NCBI GenBank assembly: GCA_937931165.1
Contig: CALHCI010000157.1
Location: forward strand, 24,583-88,582
Source of the DNA: an uncultured Granulosicoccaceae bacterium
GTDB lineage: Bacteria; Pseudomonadota; Gammaproteobacteria; Granulosicoccales; Granulosicoccaceae
DNA length: 64,000 nt
Direction: 5' to 3'
The translations under genes and the position numbers were made by a program. Positions 44,341 to 54,040 of the stretch are shown here, piece by piece (the stretch's first letter is position 1; each line of letters starts with the position of its first letter). Under the pieces are notes generated by a model, which was not told the DNA's origin, searched no databases, and saw nothing but the letters and a program-made list of their open reading frames with translations.

Positions 44341-45355
44341 TATTCGCGATGCGATTGTAAAAGTCATTGAAGGTAATGATCTGTCGCACGACGAAATGAA
44401 CAGCGCGATGCGTCAGATTATGTCTGGTGAATGTGGTGATGCGCAGATTGGCGGTTTTCTGTGTTCGCTGCGCAGCAAAGGCGAGTCTGTCGAAGAAGTC
44501 GCTGCTGCCGCCGAAGTGATGCGTGAGCTTGCCAGTGGGGTAAAGTGCGAAAGTAAAGACCTGATCGATATTGTCGGTACCGGTGGTGACAGCAGCAGCA
44601 CGTTTAATATCTCTACTACCAGTGCGCTGGTAGCCGCTGCCGCAGGACTTAAAGTTGCCAAGCATGGTAACCGTGCAGTGTCCAGCAGCTCCGGCGCCGC
44701 TGATCTGCTGGAAGCCGCCGGAGTCAACATCGAACTCGATGCTGATCAGGTGGCAAAGTGCGTCGATCAGGTTGGCCTCGGGTTTATGTTTGCACCACGC
44801 CATCACGGCGCTATGCGGTATGCCATAGGCCCGCGAAAAGAACTTGGTATGCGCACTATTTTTAATGTGCTTGGGCCGTTAACGAATCCTGCTTCAGCAC
44901 CGCGCCAGGTAATGGGCGTGTACAGTGAGCATCTGGTTGAGCCGATGGCAGAAGTGCTGAATAAACTCGGCAGTGTCGGTGCCATGGTGGTGCACGGTAA
45001 AGACGGTATGGATGAAATCAGTAATGGCGCCGAAACCCATGTTGCTGAACTCAAGGATGGCAAGGTCCGCTGTTACACGCTGTCACCGGCTGATTTCGGA
45101 CTGTCACTTTCCGCTATCGATGATATCCGTGTGGCCGGTGCCGCCGAAAGCCTGGGAATGGTTAAGCAAGTGCTGGATAACCAGCCCGGCGCTGCCAGAG
45201 ATATCGTTGCATTGAATGCCGGTGCAGCGATTTATGTTGGTGGCAAGGCAGCGAGCCATGCAGAGGGTGTTTCAATGGCGCTTGATCTTCTGGCAGATGG
45301 CAGTGCACGTGGCAAACTTGACGAGTTAGTTGCGTGCAGTAACAACCTTGGTTGA
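44324..45355 (+). CDS. trpD: Anthranilate phosphoribosyltransferase
   Basis: The 343-residue protein has the PRPP-binding loop [15 protein letters not shown] (about 80-94) and the [19 protein letters not shown] segment. It adds phosphoribose to anthranilate in step two of Trp synthesis. The start lies inside trpG and translation is likely coupled. Confidence 0.96.
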   Translation: MTNKFDIRDAIVKVIEGNDLSHDEMNSAMRQIMSGECGDAQIGGFLCSLRSKGESVEEVAAAAEVMRELASGVKCESKDLIDIVGTGGDSSSTFNISTTSALVAAAAGLKVAKHGNRAVSSSSGAADLLEAAGVNIELDADQVAKCVDQVGLGFMFAPRHHGAMRYAIGPRKELGMRTIFNVLGPLTNPASAPRQVMGVYSEHLVEPMAEVLNKLGSVGAMVVHGKDGMDEISNGAETHVAELKDGKVRCYTLSPADFGLSLSAIDDIRVAGAAESLGMVKQVLDNQPGAARDIVALNAGAAIYVGGKAASHAEGVSMALDLLADGSARGKLDELVACSNNLG

Positions 45356-45373
45356 TAACAGCAGAGTTAAACA

Positions 45374-46171
45374 ATGAAAGACACGCCAGACGTATTAAAA
45401 AAAATACTTGCGCGTAAAGCCGAAGAGATCGCTGAATCTTGTGATAAAGAAAGTTTAAAAGCACTGTCTCATCGTGCCGGGGACGCGTCGGCGCCAAGGG
45501 GATTTACCAGTGCGCTTAAAGGGTGTGTTGCCGATGGTCGCGCTGCCGTTATTGCTGAAATCAAAAAGGCCTCTCCCAGTAAAGGGGTGTTGCGGGAAAA
45601 CTTTGATCCGGCTGCCATCGCAAAGTCATACAGTGATGGCGGCGCGAGTTGTTTATCGGTACTGACAGATCGCGATTTTTTTATGGGTAGTGAAGAAAAC
45701 CTGCGCCTCGCGCGCGAGGCGTGCGATCTGCCGGTTATCCGCAAGGACTTTATCATTGACCCGTATCAGGTTTATGAAGCCCGTGCGATGGGAGCTGACT
45801 GTATTCTGCTGATCGTATCCGCACTGGGTGATGCATTGCTGGCGGATCTTTATGGCCTCGCACAGCATCTGGATATGGATGTATTAATTGAGGTACATGA
45901 TCAGGACGAGCTAGAACGTGCAATGCAACTGTCACCGCCACTCATTGGAATTAACAACAGAGACCTGCGGACCTTTGACGTATCACTCGATACCACACTC
46001 TCCATGCTGAACAGTATTCCCGATGAGTGTCTGACGGTGACTGAGAGCGGTATTTTGTCGAAGGATGATGTCGCGCTAATGCGTCAAAATAATGTTCACG
46101 CATTCCTGGTAGGCGAGGCATTCATGCGTGCTGACTCTCCCGGTGAAAAGCTGCATGAGTTATTCAGCTAA
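45374..46171 (+). CDS. trpC: Indole-3-glycerol phosphate synthase
   Basis: The 265-residue TIM-barrel enzyme keeps the catalytic motifs [48 protein letters not shown] and VTESGI. It is a single-domain TrpC, not fused to TrpF. trpF, trpB and trpA are elsewhere. A strong terminator follows the stop codon. Confidence 0.96.
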   Translation: MKDTPDVLKKILARKAEEIAESCDKESLKALSHRAGDASAPRGFTSALKGCVADGRAAVIAEIKKASPSKGVLRENFDPAAIAKSYSDGGASCLSVLTDRDFFMGSEENLRLAREACDLPVIRKDFIIDPYQVYEARAMGADCILLIVSALGDALLADLYGLAQHLDMDVLIEVHDQDELERAMQLSPPLIGINNRDLRTFDVSLDTTLSMLNSIPDECLTVTESGILSKDDVALMRQNNVHAFLVGEAFMRADSPGEKLHELFS

Positions 46172-46214
46172 GCAAACCGTGAGCAGTAAATGTCGGTTTA
46201 CACGACACAAAAAC

Positions 46215-46243
46215 AAAAAGCCCTCACGAAGTGAGGGCTTTTT
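46215..46243. terminator. Bidirectional Rho-independent terminator between trpC and crp
   Basis: AAAAAGCCCTCAC (46215-46227) pairs perfectly with GTGAGGGCTTTTT (46231-46243) across a GAA loop. The A/T ends provide U-tracts on both strands, so it can end both the trp operon and crp. Confidence 0.93.
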
Positions 46244-46270
46244 AATATGCACAACTTTGTTATGCGGTGA

Positions 46271-46909
46271 TTAACGGGTACCGTAGATCACCATTGTTTT
46301 GCCACGTGCGTGGATTAGTCCGCGGTCTTCCAGATCTTTTAGTACCCGGCCAACCATCTCTCTGGAGCAGCCGACAATGCGGGCAATCTCCTGGCGGGTG
46401 ATGCGTATCTGCATACCATCCGGGTGGGTAATTGAATCAGGTTGTTGTGCCAGGTCCAGCAGGGTAGAGGCTACGCGTCCGGTAACGTCGAGGAATGCGA
46501 GGTCACGTACCTTGGTGCTGGTTTTGCGCAATCGTGATGCAAGCTGGGTGGACAGTGCAAACAGGATTTCCGGTGACTGCTCTGCCAGCCGGCGGAACTG
46601 CTCGTAGTTAATTTCAGCAACTTCGCATTTGTTGCGGGCGACGACCCACGCGCTGCGCTCGCTTTCTTCGTCAAACAGTCCCATTTCGCCGAAGAAGTCG
46701 CCGTTGTTCAGGTAGGCCAGAACAATCTCACGTCCGTCATCGTCTTCGATCACCACACTGACCGAACCATCGACCATGTAATACAATGTATCCGGCTTGT
46801 CGCCGTGATGAATGATAGTTGTCTTCGCCGGGTACTGACGACGATGACTGTGGCGTAGGAGTGTCTCCAGCCATTCAGCTTTCTGTGGCGCATGTCGTGG
46901 TGGAAGCAT
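46271..46909 (-). CDS. crp: Cyclic AMP receptor protein (Crp)
   Basis: I start at Met31 of the open frame (46909), giving 212 residues, the usual Crp length. The cAMP site reads [20 protein letters not shown], which matches the E. coli signature with Arg and Ser. The helix-turn-helix reads [20 protein letters not shown], nearly identical to Crp, and the end is [10 protein letters not shown] true Crp ortholog is near certain. It is divergent from a yhfA-type osmC gene, as in E. coli. Confidence 0.95.
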   Translation of the reverse strand: MLPPRHAPQKAEWLETLLRHSHRRQYPAKTTIIHHGDKPDTLYYMVDGSVSVVIEDDDGREIVLAYLNNGDFFGEMGLFDEESERSAWVVARNKCEVAEINYEQFRRLAEQSPEILFALSTQLASRLRKTSTKVRDLAFLDVTGRVASTLLDLAQQPDSITHPDGMQIRITRQEIARIVGCSREMVGRVLKDLEDRGLIHARGKTMVIYGTR

Positions 46910-47077
46910 GTGGTCCTTTCTCCGCGTATTCACTTGCAGTAATTGTTCGTGGTTGGTCTTGAGCAATAATCGTTCACAGTGCCGTACCATCACCGACAAT
47001 CACGTTGAATTTTGTGAAGTTGGAATAACTGACTTCTCACAAACCCGCTTATTTGTGCTGTCTCACAGGAAATTGAA

Positions 47078-47506
47078 ATGCAAGCAAGAGTTAAATGGCT
47101 CGATCATATGAGCTTTGTCGGAGAATCCGGCAGTGGTCACTCGATAGTGCTGGACGGGTCTCCGGAGCACGGGGGGCGCAATCTTGGCGTTCGACCGATG
47201 GAAACGGTGCTGATCGGGCTGGGTGGATGTTCAGCTTTCGATGTCATGCTGATGCTGAAAAAGGGCCGGCAGGACGTGACAGACTGCGAGGTATTGCTCG
47301 ATGCTGAGCGCGTGGATGCCGTGCCTGCGGTGTTTGAGAAGATCCACATGACCTATCTGGTAAAAGGGAATGGTCTGTCAGAGAAGCAGGTTGAGCGTGC
47401 GGTTTCTCTGTCGGTTGAAAAATACTGTTCTGTTACTAAAATGCTGGAAGCGTCAGTAAAGATCACCTATGAGGTAAAGATTGAACCAGCGCACGTCGCA
47501 GGCTAG
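47078..47506 (+). CDS. OsmC-family protein (YhfA type)
   Basis: The 142-residue protein belongs to the OsmC superfamily, shown by GGRNLGVRPMETVLIGLGGCSAFDV and a later SVEKYCSVTKML segment. The two Cys are 80 residues apart, the usual peroxidatic and resolving pair. It reduces organic hydroperoxides or handles small redox stress; the exact substrate of the YhfA branch is unknown. Adjacent to crp as in E. coli. Confidence 0.87.
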   Translation: MQARVKWLDHMSFVGESGSGHSIVLDGSPEHGGRNLGVRPMETVLIGLGGCSAFDVMLMLKKGRQDVTDCEVLLDAERVDAVPAVFEKIHMTYLVKGNGLSEKQVERAVSLSVEKYCSVTKMLEASVKITYEVKIEPAHVAG

Positions 47507-47619
47507 CTGGCTGATAAAATATTGTGAATAATATTCACTGATAAGTGGTAAGTAGTTGTAAAATATGGATATAAGGTAAAGGTACCGGTTTGCCAATGCG
47601 TGCGTGTGGTGCTACAGTT

Positions 47620-47690
47620 GGAACCAGTAAAGATTTCCTCCTCCATCCTCCTAAGGTTGGTTAGACGCGGCCGTCAGGCCGCGTCGCTTT
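47620..47690 (+). ncRNA. Candidate small RNA or regulatory element with C-rich anti-Shine-Dalgarno tract
   Basis: A pyrimidine tract with two CCTCCT motifs (about 47636-47651) is followed by a perfect 9-bp GC-rich hairpin, GACGCGGCC at 47664-47672 with GGCCGCGTC at 47677-47685, then GCTTTAATT. The hairpin followed by T resembles an intrinsic terminator, and CCTCCT could pair with Shine-Dalgarno sequences. The reverse strand carries AGGAGG motifs instead. No clear promoter was found. Confidence 0.35.
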
Positions 47691-47804
47691 AATTCCAAAG
47701 CAGTGTCCCATTCCCGCTGGTTGCAGTGACGTTGGGTCACGCTTTACTTTCACCAGATCAAGTACAAAAACTGCAGTCAAAGCCGGTTCGCCGGTTGCAT
47801 TGGC

Positions 47805-47820
47805 AAACTAACGTTAGTTT
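47805..47820. promoter_or_regulatory. 16-bp perfect palindrome upstream of rplM promoter
   Basis: AAACTAACGTTAGTTT is a perfect palindrome ending 26 bp before the predicted -35 box. Its form fits an operator for a dimeric regulator; which one is unknown. Confidence 0.5.
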
Positions 47821-47846
47821 TGGCCATAATTAGTCAGCGCAAAGCC

Positions 47847-47875
47847 TTGTATATCGCCCCCTCATATCCTATAGT
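47847..47875 (+). promoter_or_regulatory. Probable rplM-rpsI promoter
   Basis: TTGTAT (47847-47852) and TATAGT (47870-47875) are spaced by 17 bp. They predict a start near 47882 and a 5' leader of about 38 bases that ends with a GGAG ribosome site before the rplM ATG. Confidence 0.5.
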
Positions 47876-47919
47876 GGAGGGCTTTTCCAAGTAATATTGT
47901 TTGCCCCTACGGAGTTTCC

Positions 47920-48351
47920 ATGAAGACCTTCAGCGCCAAGCCGGCCGAGGTGAAACGTCAGTGGTACATCATTGACGCAGAGAACAAGCCGCTCGGCAGG
48001 CTTGCCAGTGAGTGTGCGCGTGTCCTTAGAGGCAAGCACAAGCCTGAATATACCCCTCATGTTGATACCGGTGATTACATAGTCATTGTCAACGCCGAGA
48101 AGGTTGCTGTCACCGGCAACAAGGCAAAAGACAAAATGTACCATCATCACACCGGCTACATCGGCAACCTCAAATCAATCAGTTTTGAGAAAATGCAGGA
48201 AAAAGCGCCGGGTCGGGTAATTCAATTAGCCGTTAAAGGCATGTTGCCTAAAAACGCACTGGGACGGGAAATGATTCGAAAGCTGAAAATCTACCCTGGT
48301 ACCGAGCATCGACACGCTGCTCAAACCCCACAACCTCTCGAATTGCGATAA
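47920..48351 (+). CDS. rplM: 50S ribosomal protein L13
   Basis: The 143-residue protein has [20 protein letters not shown] at its start and the family core [40 protein letters not shown]13 assembles early onto 23S rRNA. The usual partner rpsI follows by 6 bp. Confidence 0.98.
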   Translation: MKTFSAKPAEVKRQWYIIDAENKPLGRLASECARVLRGKHKPEYTPHVDTGDYIVIVNAEKVAVTGNKAKDKMYHHHTGYIGNLKSISFEKMQEKAPGRVIQLAVKGMLPKNALGREMIRKLKIYPGTEHRHAAQTPQPLELR

Positions 48352-48357
48352 CAGATA

Positions 48358-48750
48358 ATGGCTCAGCAAAACTATTACGGCACAGGCCGAAGAAAAACAT
48401 CCAGCGCTCGCGTATTTATGCAGGTAGGCAAGGGTGATATCACGGTAAACAAGCGTCCTCTTGACGAGTACTTTGGCCGCGAAACTGCCCGTATGATCGT
48501 ACGCCAGCCACTCGAAACGCTCGAAGTCAGCGAAAAATTTGATTTCAACATCACGGTAGCCGGTGGTGGCAACAGCGGCCAGGCCGGTGCTATCCGTCAT
48601 GGTATTGCACGTGCACTGCTGAAGTATGATGAAGAAATGCGTTCTGACCTTCGCAAAGCCGGGTTCTTAACTCGTGATGCCAGAAAGGTCGAAAGAAAGA
48701 AAGTCGGCCTGCGCAAAGCACGTCGCGCAACTCAGTTCTCGAAGCGCTAA
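48358..48750 (+). CDS. rpsI: 30S ribosomal protein S9
   Basis: The 130-residue protein shows [16 protein letters not shown] at the start and the conserved C-terminus [14 protein letters not shown] whose tail reaches the P-site tRNA. It shares an operon with rplM, ending in a terminator 32 bases after the stop. Confidence 0.98.
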   Translation: MAQQNYYGTGRRKTSSARVFMQVGKGDITVNKRPLDEYFGRETARMIVRQPLETLEVSEKFDFNITVAGGGNSGQAGAIRHGIARALLKYDEEMRSDLRKAGFLTRDARKVERKKVGLRKARRATQFSKR

Positions 48751-48782
48751 AATACGCCTCAAAACTGATTGTCAGAAAACAG

Positions 48783-48807
48783 AAAAACCCGCGTTTAGCG
48801 GGTTTTT
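48783..48807. terminator. Bidirectional Rho-independent terminator after rpsI
   Basis: AAAAACCCGC (48783-48792) pairs with GCGGGTTTTT (48798-48807) over a GTTTA loop. It overlaps the stop codon end of the convergent VWA gene and can serve both directions. Confidence 0.92.
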
Positions 48808-50027
48808 TCGTTTCTGCGGTAAGAAAACGCCGGCGCAAGCTCTGAAAGTGATTGCAGGTTGTGCGCACTTGCGTACAAGTCCAGCTGCGGAACAACGAGC
48901 TTCATGCCTTGTTCAATTGGCAGGCTGAGGTCATTGTCACCACCTCGTCCTAGCAGCGGATTGATCCAGACCAGTTTTCGGCAACGCTGTTTAAGTTGCA
49001 TTACCTCATTGAGCAGGTGCACAGGTTCTGTGCTGTCGTATCCATCACTGAAAATCAGCACAATGGTATGTCTGTTAACTTTTTGCTTCGCGTAGTGTTG
49101 ATTAAAATCACCCAGCGATTTCGCTATTCGGGTTCCACCGAGCCAGCCACTGGATAAGTTTTTAAGCTTTTGTTCGAGCCTGGCGCTGTTCTTTTCTTTC
49201 ATCTCTGCACCAATGGGTATCAGATCAGTATGAAATGCGTAGGCATCGGTGTCGTGGAAAGCCTGCGCCAAACCTCTGGCAAATCTCAAAAACAAATAGC
49301 TGTACACCTCCATCGATTGACTGACATCAAGCAACAGCAAAAACCTGGCTGGTGACTGCTTGGCTTTGCGGAAGCGCAAGTCAAATGACCAGCCACCGTA
49401 TTTGAGGTTGTGTCTTGTTGTGCGCCTTAAGTCGAGCTGCCCTTTTTTATTTGAATGGCGCGTTCTTCTGCGTGTGCGTTTTTGTAATTTTTTGGCCAGT
49501 GCATCGACAGACGCTTCAATCTGTTGCATGTCTTGCGGGTTAAACACAAATCGAAAATCACGTTGAGCAAGTACCCGTGCGTCACTGGCGCCACCACCGG
49601 CTGTTTCTACCTCAGTATCTATATCGGACGTTGAGGCAGCGCGCTGTGCCTGGGTCTCGGAGAAGTAACCAAGTCCCGATGTCAGGCCTCTGTTTTGCGC
49701 GCCGGCGTTGTCGCTTGTTGGTGACTGATCGTCAGTCTCTCCGTGGTAAAACAGCCAGTGCTTTTCAAACAGATCGTCAAATCCATCCCACTCCGGGCGG
49801 GTTTGCGAGAACACGGATCTCAGCGCAAACTTGAGCGTTTGTCTGTCTTCAATCAGTTGCGTGCACAGTATTTCATTGGCTGTTTGTATGTTCGATGCAT
49901 TGATTGCATAGCCGCCGGCTCGCAGTTCGGTAATAAAAGTGCTCAGATTATCCTTAACCCGGTCACTGACAAGGTCTTTGGCTGGCTCTTTGGCCGGTTT
50001 ATTGGCGGGTGGTAAAGCGGCAGACAT
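48795..50027 (-). CDS. CoxE-like VWA domain protein
   Basis: I start at 50027 (Met15 of the open frame), where the ATG overlaps the MoxR stop codon by one base, which gives 410 residues. The N-terminal half (about 1-230) is helical. A VWA domain follows with a MIDAS-type motif LLDVSQSMEVYSYL (DxSxS) and LIFSDGYDST. The protein pairs with MoxR ATPases, most often in CoxD-CoxE pairs that mature metal-containing enzymes such as CO dehydrogenase. No such target enzyme is in the window. Confidence 0.85.
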   Translation of the reverse strand: MSAALPPANKPAKEPAKDLVSDRVKDNLSTFITELRAGGYAINASNIQTANEILCTQLIEDRQTLKFALRSVFSQTRPEWDGFDDLFEKHWLFYHGETDDQSPTSDNAGAQNRGLTSGLGYFSETQAQRAASTSDIDTEVETAGGGASDARVLAQRDFRFVFNPQDMQQIEASVDALAKKLQKRTRRRTRHSNKKGQLDLRRTTRHNLKYGGWSFDLRFRKAKQSPARFLLLLDVSQSMEVYSYLFLRFARGLAQAFHDTDAYAFHTDLIPIGAEMKEKNSARLEQKLKNLSSGWLGGTRIAKSLGDFNQHYAKQKVNRHTIVLIFSDGYDSTEPVHLLNEVMQLKQRCRKLVWINPLLGRGGDNDLSLPIEQGMKLVVPQLDLYASAHNLQSLSELAPAFSYRRNEKTR

Positions 50028-50920
50028 TAGCTGGTGGAAGACTCTGGTTGCAGCAGAGCACTGACCCACGCTTTGTCTGCCTGTTCAAGATCGCTGCGCG
50101 TTTTCAGCAGACACCCCAGAGAGGATTCAATTGCCTGCATGGAGTTTTCCAGTTCACTCACGTTCATCTGCATCATTGCTGCTGCCCAGTCCAAAGTTTC
50201 TGCCACTCCCGGAGTCTTTCTCAGGTGCTCGCCGCGAAGGCGTTGAACGAAGTCGACGATGGAGCTTGCCAGTTTCTGATCGAGGTCTGGTAACTGTTTT
50301 TGCAGAATGCGCTGTTCTTTACTGTGATCGGGATAATCAACAAAGTGATACAGGCAGCGACGTCGCAGTGCATCGCTCAGTTCCCGGCTGGCGTTTGATG
50401 TCAAAATTACCTGCGGCGTGTGTTTGGCGACAATGGTGCCGAGTTCCGGTATCGATATCTGAAAGTCAGCCAGTACCTCAAGTAAAAAAGCTTCGAATTC
50501 ATCATCGGCGCGGTCGATTTCGTCAATCAGAAGTAGTGCCGGCTGATCGGTCGTGATGGCTTGTAAAAGCGGCCTTGGCAAAAGGTAGGCTTCACTGAAT
50601 ATTTGTTGTTCAAGGGCTGTCGTGGCTATCTCATCTCTTTCGCTCAGCCGCACCGACATCAGTTGTTTCTGGTAATTCCACTCGTACAGTGCGGTGCTGA
50701 CGTCGAGTCCCTCGTAGCATTGCAACCGAATGAGCTTAAGGTTTTGTGCGTTTGCCAGTGCCAGTGCGACCCCGGTTTTACCAACACCCGCGTCTCCTTC
50801 AAGCAGTACCGGGCGTTGCAGCGCTTGCGAAAGATGCAATACGGTGCCGAGTTCGTGGTCTGCTATATAGCCTGCAGTTGCCAGGTTTTGCTGCAGTCGA
50901 TCGATTTCCTGCATAGTCAT
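50027..50920 (-). CDS. MoxR-type AAA+ ATPase (CoxD-like)
   Basis: The 297-residue protein has Walker A EGDAGVGKTGVAL (41-53), Walker B LLIDEIDRADDEFEA and a sensor motif VILTSNASRELSDALRRRC. It may start at Met3. MoxR proteins use ATP to remodel partner proteins, usually with the VWA protein encoded next to it. It overlaps the VWA gene start, so translation is coupled. Confidence 0.9.
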   Translation of the reverse strand: MTMQEIDRLQQNLATAGYIADHELGTVLHLSQALQRPVLLEGDAGVGKTGVALALANAQNLKLIRLQCYEGLDVSTALYEWNYQKQLMSVRLSERDEIATTALEQQIFSEAYLLPRPLLQAITTDQPALLLIDEIDRADDEFEAFLLEVLADFQISIPELGTIVAKHTPQVILTSNASRELSDALRRRCLYHFVDYPDHSKEQRILQKQLPDLDQKLASSIVDFVQRLRGEHLRKTPGVAETLDWAAAMMQMNVSELENSMQAIESSLGCLLKTRSDLEQADKAWVSALLQPESSTS

Positions 50921-51196
50921 CTCAGTCTTTCAGTTACCAGTGCAGTATGAACGGTATAGGTGGCAGGCTCAATCGGCTCCTGGGCCGATATCGCAGGTGC
51001 CCCGCGGTACCCCAGGGTGTGACTTTTCTCGCAAATATAAGTCATTGTGAGATGGAGTTGGCGAATAGCGGGAACATTGAGTGATTGCGCTCAAAACCTT
51101 CACGAACAGAGCAGAAAGCCGGATGCAAGTCGAAATAGAGGTGAGAATAATAAAGTAACCGTCAGGGAAGATAGTCAATAACCGACATCAAAGATT

Positions 51197-54010
51197 ATGG
51201 TCTTAAACAGAGGCTTTCTGCGGACAGCCAGCCTGATTCTATCGGCACTTGTTGTGGTTTGTATTTCGTTGTATTACTCGTTCGACGCGAGTTTGAACCG
51301 TCAAAAGACCGACTTTGAAAATGATGCGCAAACTGTTGCCGCGTCTTATAGAAGTGCTATGGATGTTGTTGATGGCATAGCCACGTCCGTAAGCGCAGTA
51401 CATGCGTACAGAAGCGGAAGTACCGCGCAGGATTCAGTCGCTAAAACACTGCTTGGCAATTACTCTTTTGTCAGCGGTTTTGGTCGCTTCGACAGTGTCG
51501 ATAGTGATCAACTGTCGGACTATACAAAATCCCGCGAACATCTCACTGAGAATACCGGGCCTGCGATCTGGTGGTTCGACCAGGCCGGCAACCGGATTAC
51601 TACAGGCACAGACTCTCGCGGTTTACCATCTTTAAATGGAGAAACCGGAAACTACTATCCGGTTACGCTTAACCTTGCCTCTGAAAGCGATGTCGCACCG
51701 GACGGAGAGGTCGCCTCAGCCACGGGTTTTGATCTGGGCTCTTACTCCGAAGTGAACTATGCCATCCAGCGTTCTACCGAAACCGGTCGCACAGTGATCG
51801 CTCCGGCACCGCCGTCGTGGTCAAATCCAAACACCGTATTTGCGATTCGCAGTCTCTACAATACCCCGGGTGTGCCCAGGAAGGTGCGTGAGCGTCGCGA
51901 GATGATGGCTGGCGGTTACTGGTTGCAAATCGACTTTAATGAACTGGGTTTGTCTTCCGAATTGCTTGATCGATTCGGGGTAGCGCTGAATCTTATCGAG
52001 AGTGAGTCGGAATTCTCGATGGATAACGCGGCCTTGCTGCACAACCGTCCAGTGCCGGAGTCTGATTTACTGTTCTCGGACTGGTTGTCTCAAAGTGAAT
52101 GGCTAAGTTCGTTTATGGTTGGCAATCAAACATTTACTATTCGAATCACACAACCACGCGGATTGACGACTTCTGCTTTCCTAAGCTGGTTGTTGATTGC
52201 TGCCGGATTATTAGGATTGCTTGGTATTATTGTGGCGCTGAATGCCAAGCGTCATCGGGCAGTACGCAGGCAAAAACAACAGAGCGAGCGATTGTTTCGT
52301 GAGCAACAACGGGCAAGCGTTACCTTATCCTCAATTGGTGATGCAGTGATCAGTGCCGATGTTGACGGTAATATTCAGTACGTCAACAACGCCGCGGAAG
52401 AAATGCTTGAAGCTATTAGTGACAAGGTTATAGGGTTACCGATACAAAGTATTTTTCGTACGGCCGAGAGCGATCACGGCGGCAGAAGAAAAACCAAAGT
52501 CAACCCCCACTACTACTTAACTGAAGAAGTCATCAGTTGCGACAAATATCTGCTTCGGGTTGATGGCAGTAAAATAGCGGTCAACGAAACCGTGTCGCCG
52601 GTGCGTGGGGTGGATGGAACTCGCGATGGTTCAGTCATTGTCTTGCGTGATGTCACCGCAGAAAAAGAACTGACACGTCAGCTTGAGCACCAGATAAACC
52701 ATGATCCGCTCACCGGACTTGCCAATCGATTTAATTTTGATTCGCGTCTCAAGGCATTGTTTGAACAAAAGGAAGACAACGAGCCGGGTCATGGGTTGTG
52801 TCTGATTGATCTGGATAAGTTTAAACAGGTCAACGATACCTGTGGTCATGCCGCTGGTGATCAGTTGTTGATCGAGTTATCGGTGGCGCTGGGGTCAAGA
52901 ATAAGAACCGAGGATATGCTGGCCCGCCTCGGTGGTGACGAGTTTGCGATTGTGCTTGAAAACTGTACGCACGACGCCGCCGTTGGTGTTGCAAACCGTA
53001 TTCACCGATTCTTTAATACCTACCATTTTGAATTTGATGACAAAGTCTTTCCGGTGCGTGGAAGCATTGGCCTGGTTCACTTCAAGCCAGAAGAAAGCCA
53101 ACTCGAAAAGGTGGTTTCCGCGGCAGACTCGGCTTGCTATGAGGCAAAAAACAAAGGCAGAAACTCGGTGCATGTCTATTCGGCGGAAGATATCAACGGT
53201 ATCGAAGGCGGGTCGGAAGAGTTGTGGTTGCCGCGCATCGAGAGCGCACTAAAAGACGGCGGGTTCACTTTGTTTCTACAGCCCATCTGCTCGTTGGCAG
53301 ATAACGCACCGCTGGTGCCCGTTCACCATGAGTTTTTTGTTCGTATGCAGGATCCGGAGCGTGCCGATAAACTGTATTATCCGCTGCAGTTCATGAAATC
53401 TGCAGAACGCTATGGACTAATGGTCGAGATTGATCAGTGGGTGGTACGACGCAGCATAGAATTTATCGCGTCGCTACCGGCTATAATGGCAGACGATATA
53501 TTTTCTCTTAATCTGTCTGCAGCTTCACTCACAAGCAGTGACTTCGCAAATTTTATGGCTGATGTCCTGGGTCAGCATAATGTTGACGGTAGCCGTTTGT
53601 GCATTGAGCTTACAGAAGAGTCGGTGCTGAATAATCTGGATGCTGCAAGCACCACTACCGCAAAGCTCAAGAAGCTGGGTTGTTCGATAGCGCTGGATGA
53701 TTTTGGAGCCGGTGTAAGTTCCCTGTCTTCGTTGCGTGAGTTGATGGTTGATTATTTGAAAATAGACGGCCAGTTTATCTCTGATATAGACAGCTCACAT
53801 GTCGATGAGAGCATGGTGCGCTCTATTAGCAGCTTTGCTAAATCAATGGAGCTCAGCACAATTGCCGAGAAAGTGGAAACCAGATCTGCCCGTAAACTAC
53901 TGGCAAAAATCGGTGTCGATTATGTGCAAGGCTATGTAATTGCCAAGCCAGTGCCAATAGACGAATATATTGGATCGTTGCGCCCTGCTGACGAACGCAA
54001 AGCGGCCTGA
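51197..54010 (+). CDS. Transmembrane PAS-GGDEF-EAL signalling protein with degenerate EAL
   Basis: The 937-residue protein has a membrane helix (about 10-28) and a periplasmic region of about 300 residues (CHASE-like in position), then a second helix (327-348), a PAS domain (about 370-485), a GGDEF domain with GGDEF at 579-583 and RxxD at 570-573 (RTED), and an EAL domain whose signature is EFF (HHEFFVRM) though DDFGAG is kept. Synthesis of c-di-GMP is likely, breakdown is doubtful. It sits between the CoxD/E-like pair and the XdhC gene, facing the latter convergently. Confidence 0.92.
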   Translation: MVLNRGFLRTASLILSALVVVCISLYYSFDASLNRQKTDFENDAQTVAASYRSAMDVVDGIATSVSAVHAYRSGSTAQDSVAKTLLGNYSFVSGFGRFDSVDSDQLSDYTKSREHLTENTGPAIWWFDQAGNRITTGTDSRGLPSLNGETGNYYPVTLNLASESDVAPDGEVASATGFDLGSYSEVNYAIQRSTETGRTVIAPAPPSWSNPNTVFAIRSLYNTPGVPRKVRERREMMAGGYWLQIDFNELGLSSELLDRFGVALNLIESESEFSMDNAALLHNRPVPESDLLFSDWLSQSEWLSSFMVGNQTFTIRITQPRGLTTSAFLSWLLIAAGLLGLLGIIVALNAKRHRAVRRQKQQSERLFREQQRASVTLSSIGDAVISADVDGNIQYVNNAAEEMLEAISDKVIGLPIQSIFRTAESDHGGRRKTKVNPHYYLTEEVISCDKYLLRVDGSKIAVNETVSPVRGVDGTRDGSVIVLRDVTAEKELTRQLEHQINHDPLTGLANRFNFDSRLKALFEQKEDNEPGHGLCLIDLDKFKQVNDTCGHAAGDQLLIELSVALGSRIRTEDMLARLGGDEFAIVLENCTHDAAVGVANRIHRFFNTYHFEFDDKVFPVRGSIGLVHFKPEESQLEKVVSAADSACYEAKNKGRNSVHVYSAEDINGIEGGSEELWLPRIESALKDGGFTLFLQPICSLADNAPLVPVHHEFFVRMQDPERADKLYYPLQFMKSAERYGLMVEIDQWVVRRSIEFIASLPAIMADDIFSLNLSAASLTSSDFANFMADVLGQHNVDGSRLCIELTEESVLNNLDAASTTTAKLKKLGCSIALDDFGAGVSSLSSLRELMVDYLKIDGQFISDIDSSHVDESMVRSISSFAKSMELSTIAEKVETRSARKLLAKIGVDYVQGYVIAKPVPIDEYIGSLRPADERKAA

Positions 54011-54040
54011 CCAGTTATGTGGCTGCCGCTGGTATAGGTG

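Larger units (their letters stand above)
47507..47919. other. Long intergenic region before rplM
   Basis: About 413 bp separate osmC from rplM with no convincing protein gene. It contains a 15-bp palindrome (GTGAATAATATTCAC, 47524-47538), the C-rich element and hairpin described separately, a second hairpin (GTGAC/GTCAC, 47726-47740), a 16-bp palindrome (47805-47820) and the probable rplM promoter. Confidence 0.7.

Noticed and set aside
47524..47538. Crp-like site GTGAATAATATTCAC downstream of osmC
   Set aside because: The half-sites GTGA and TCAC are 7 apart, not 6 as in a Crp site, and it lies after a gene, so it is listed only as a palindrome within the intergenic entry.
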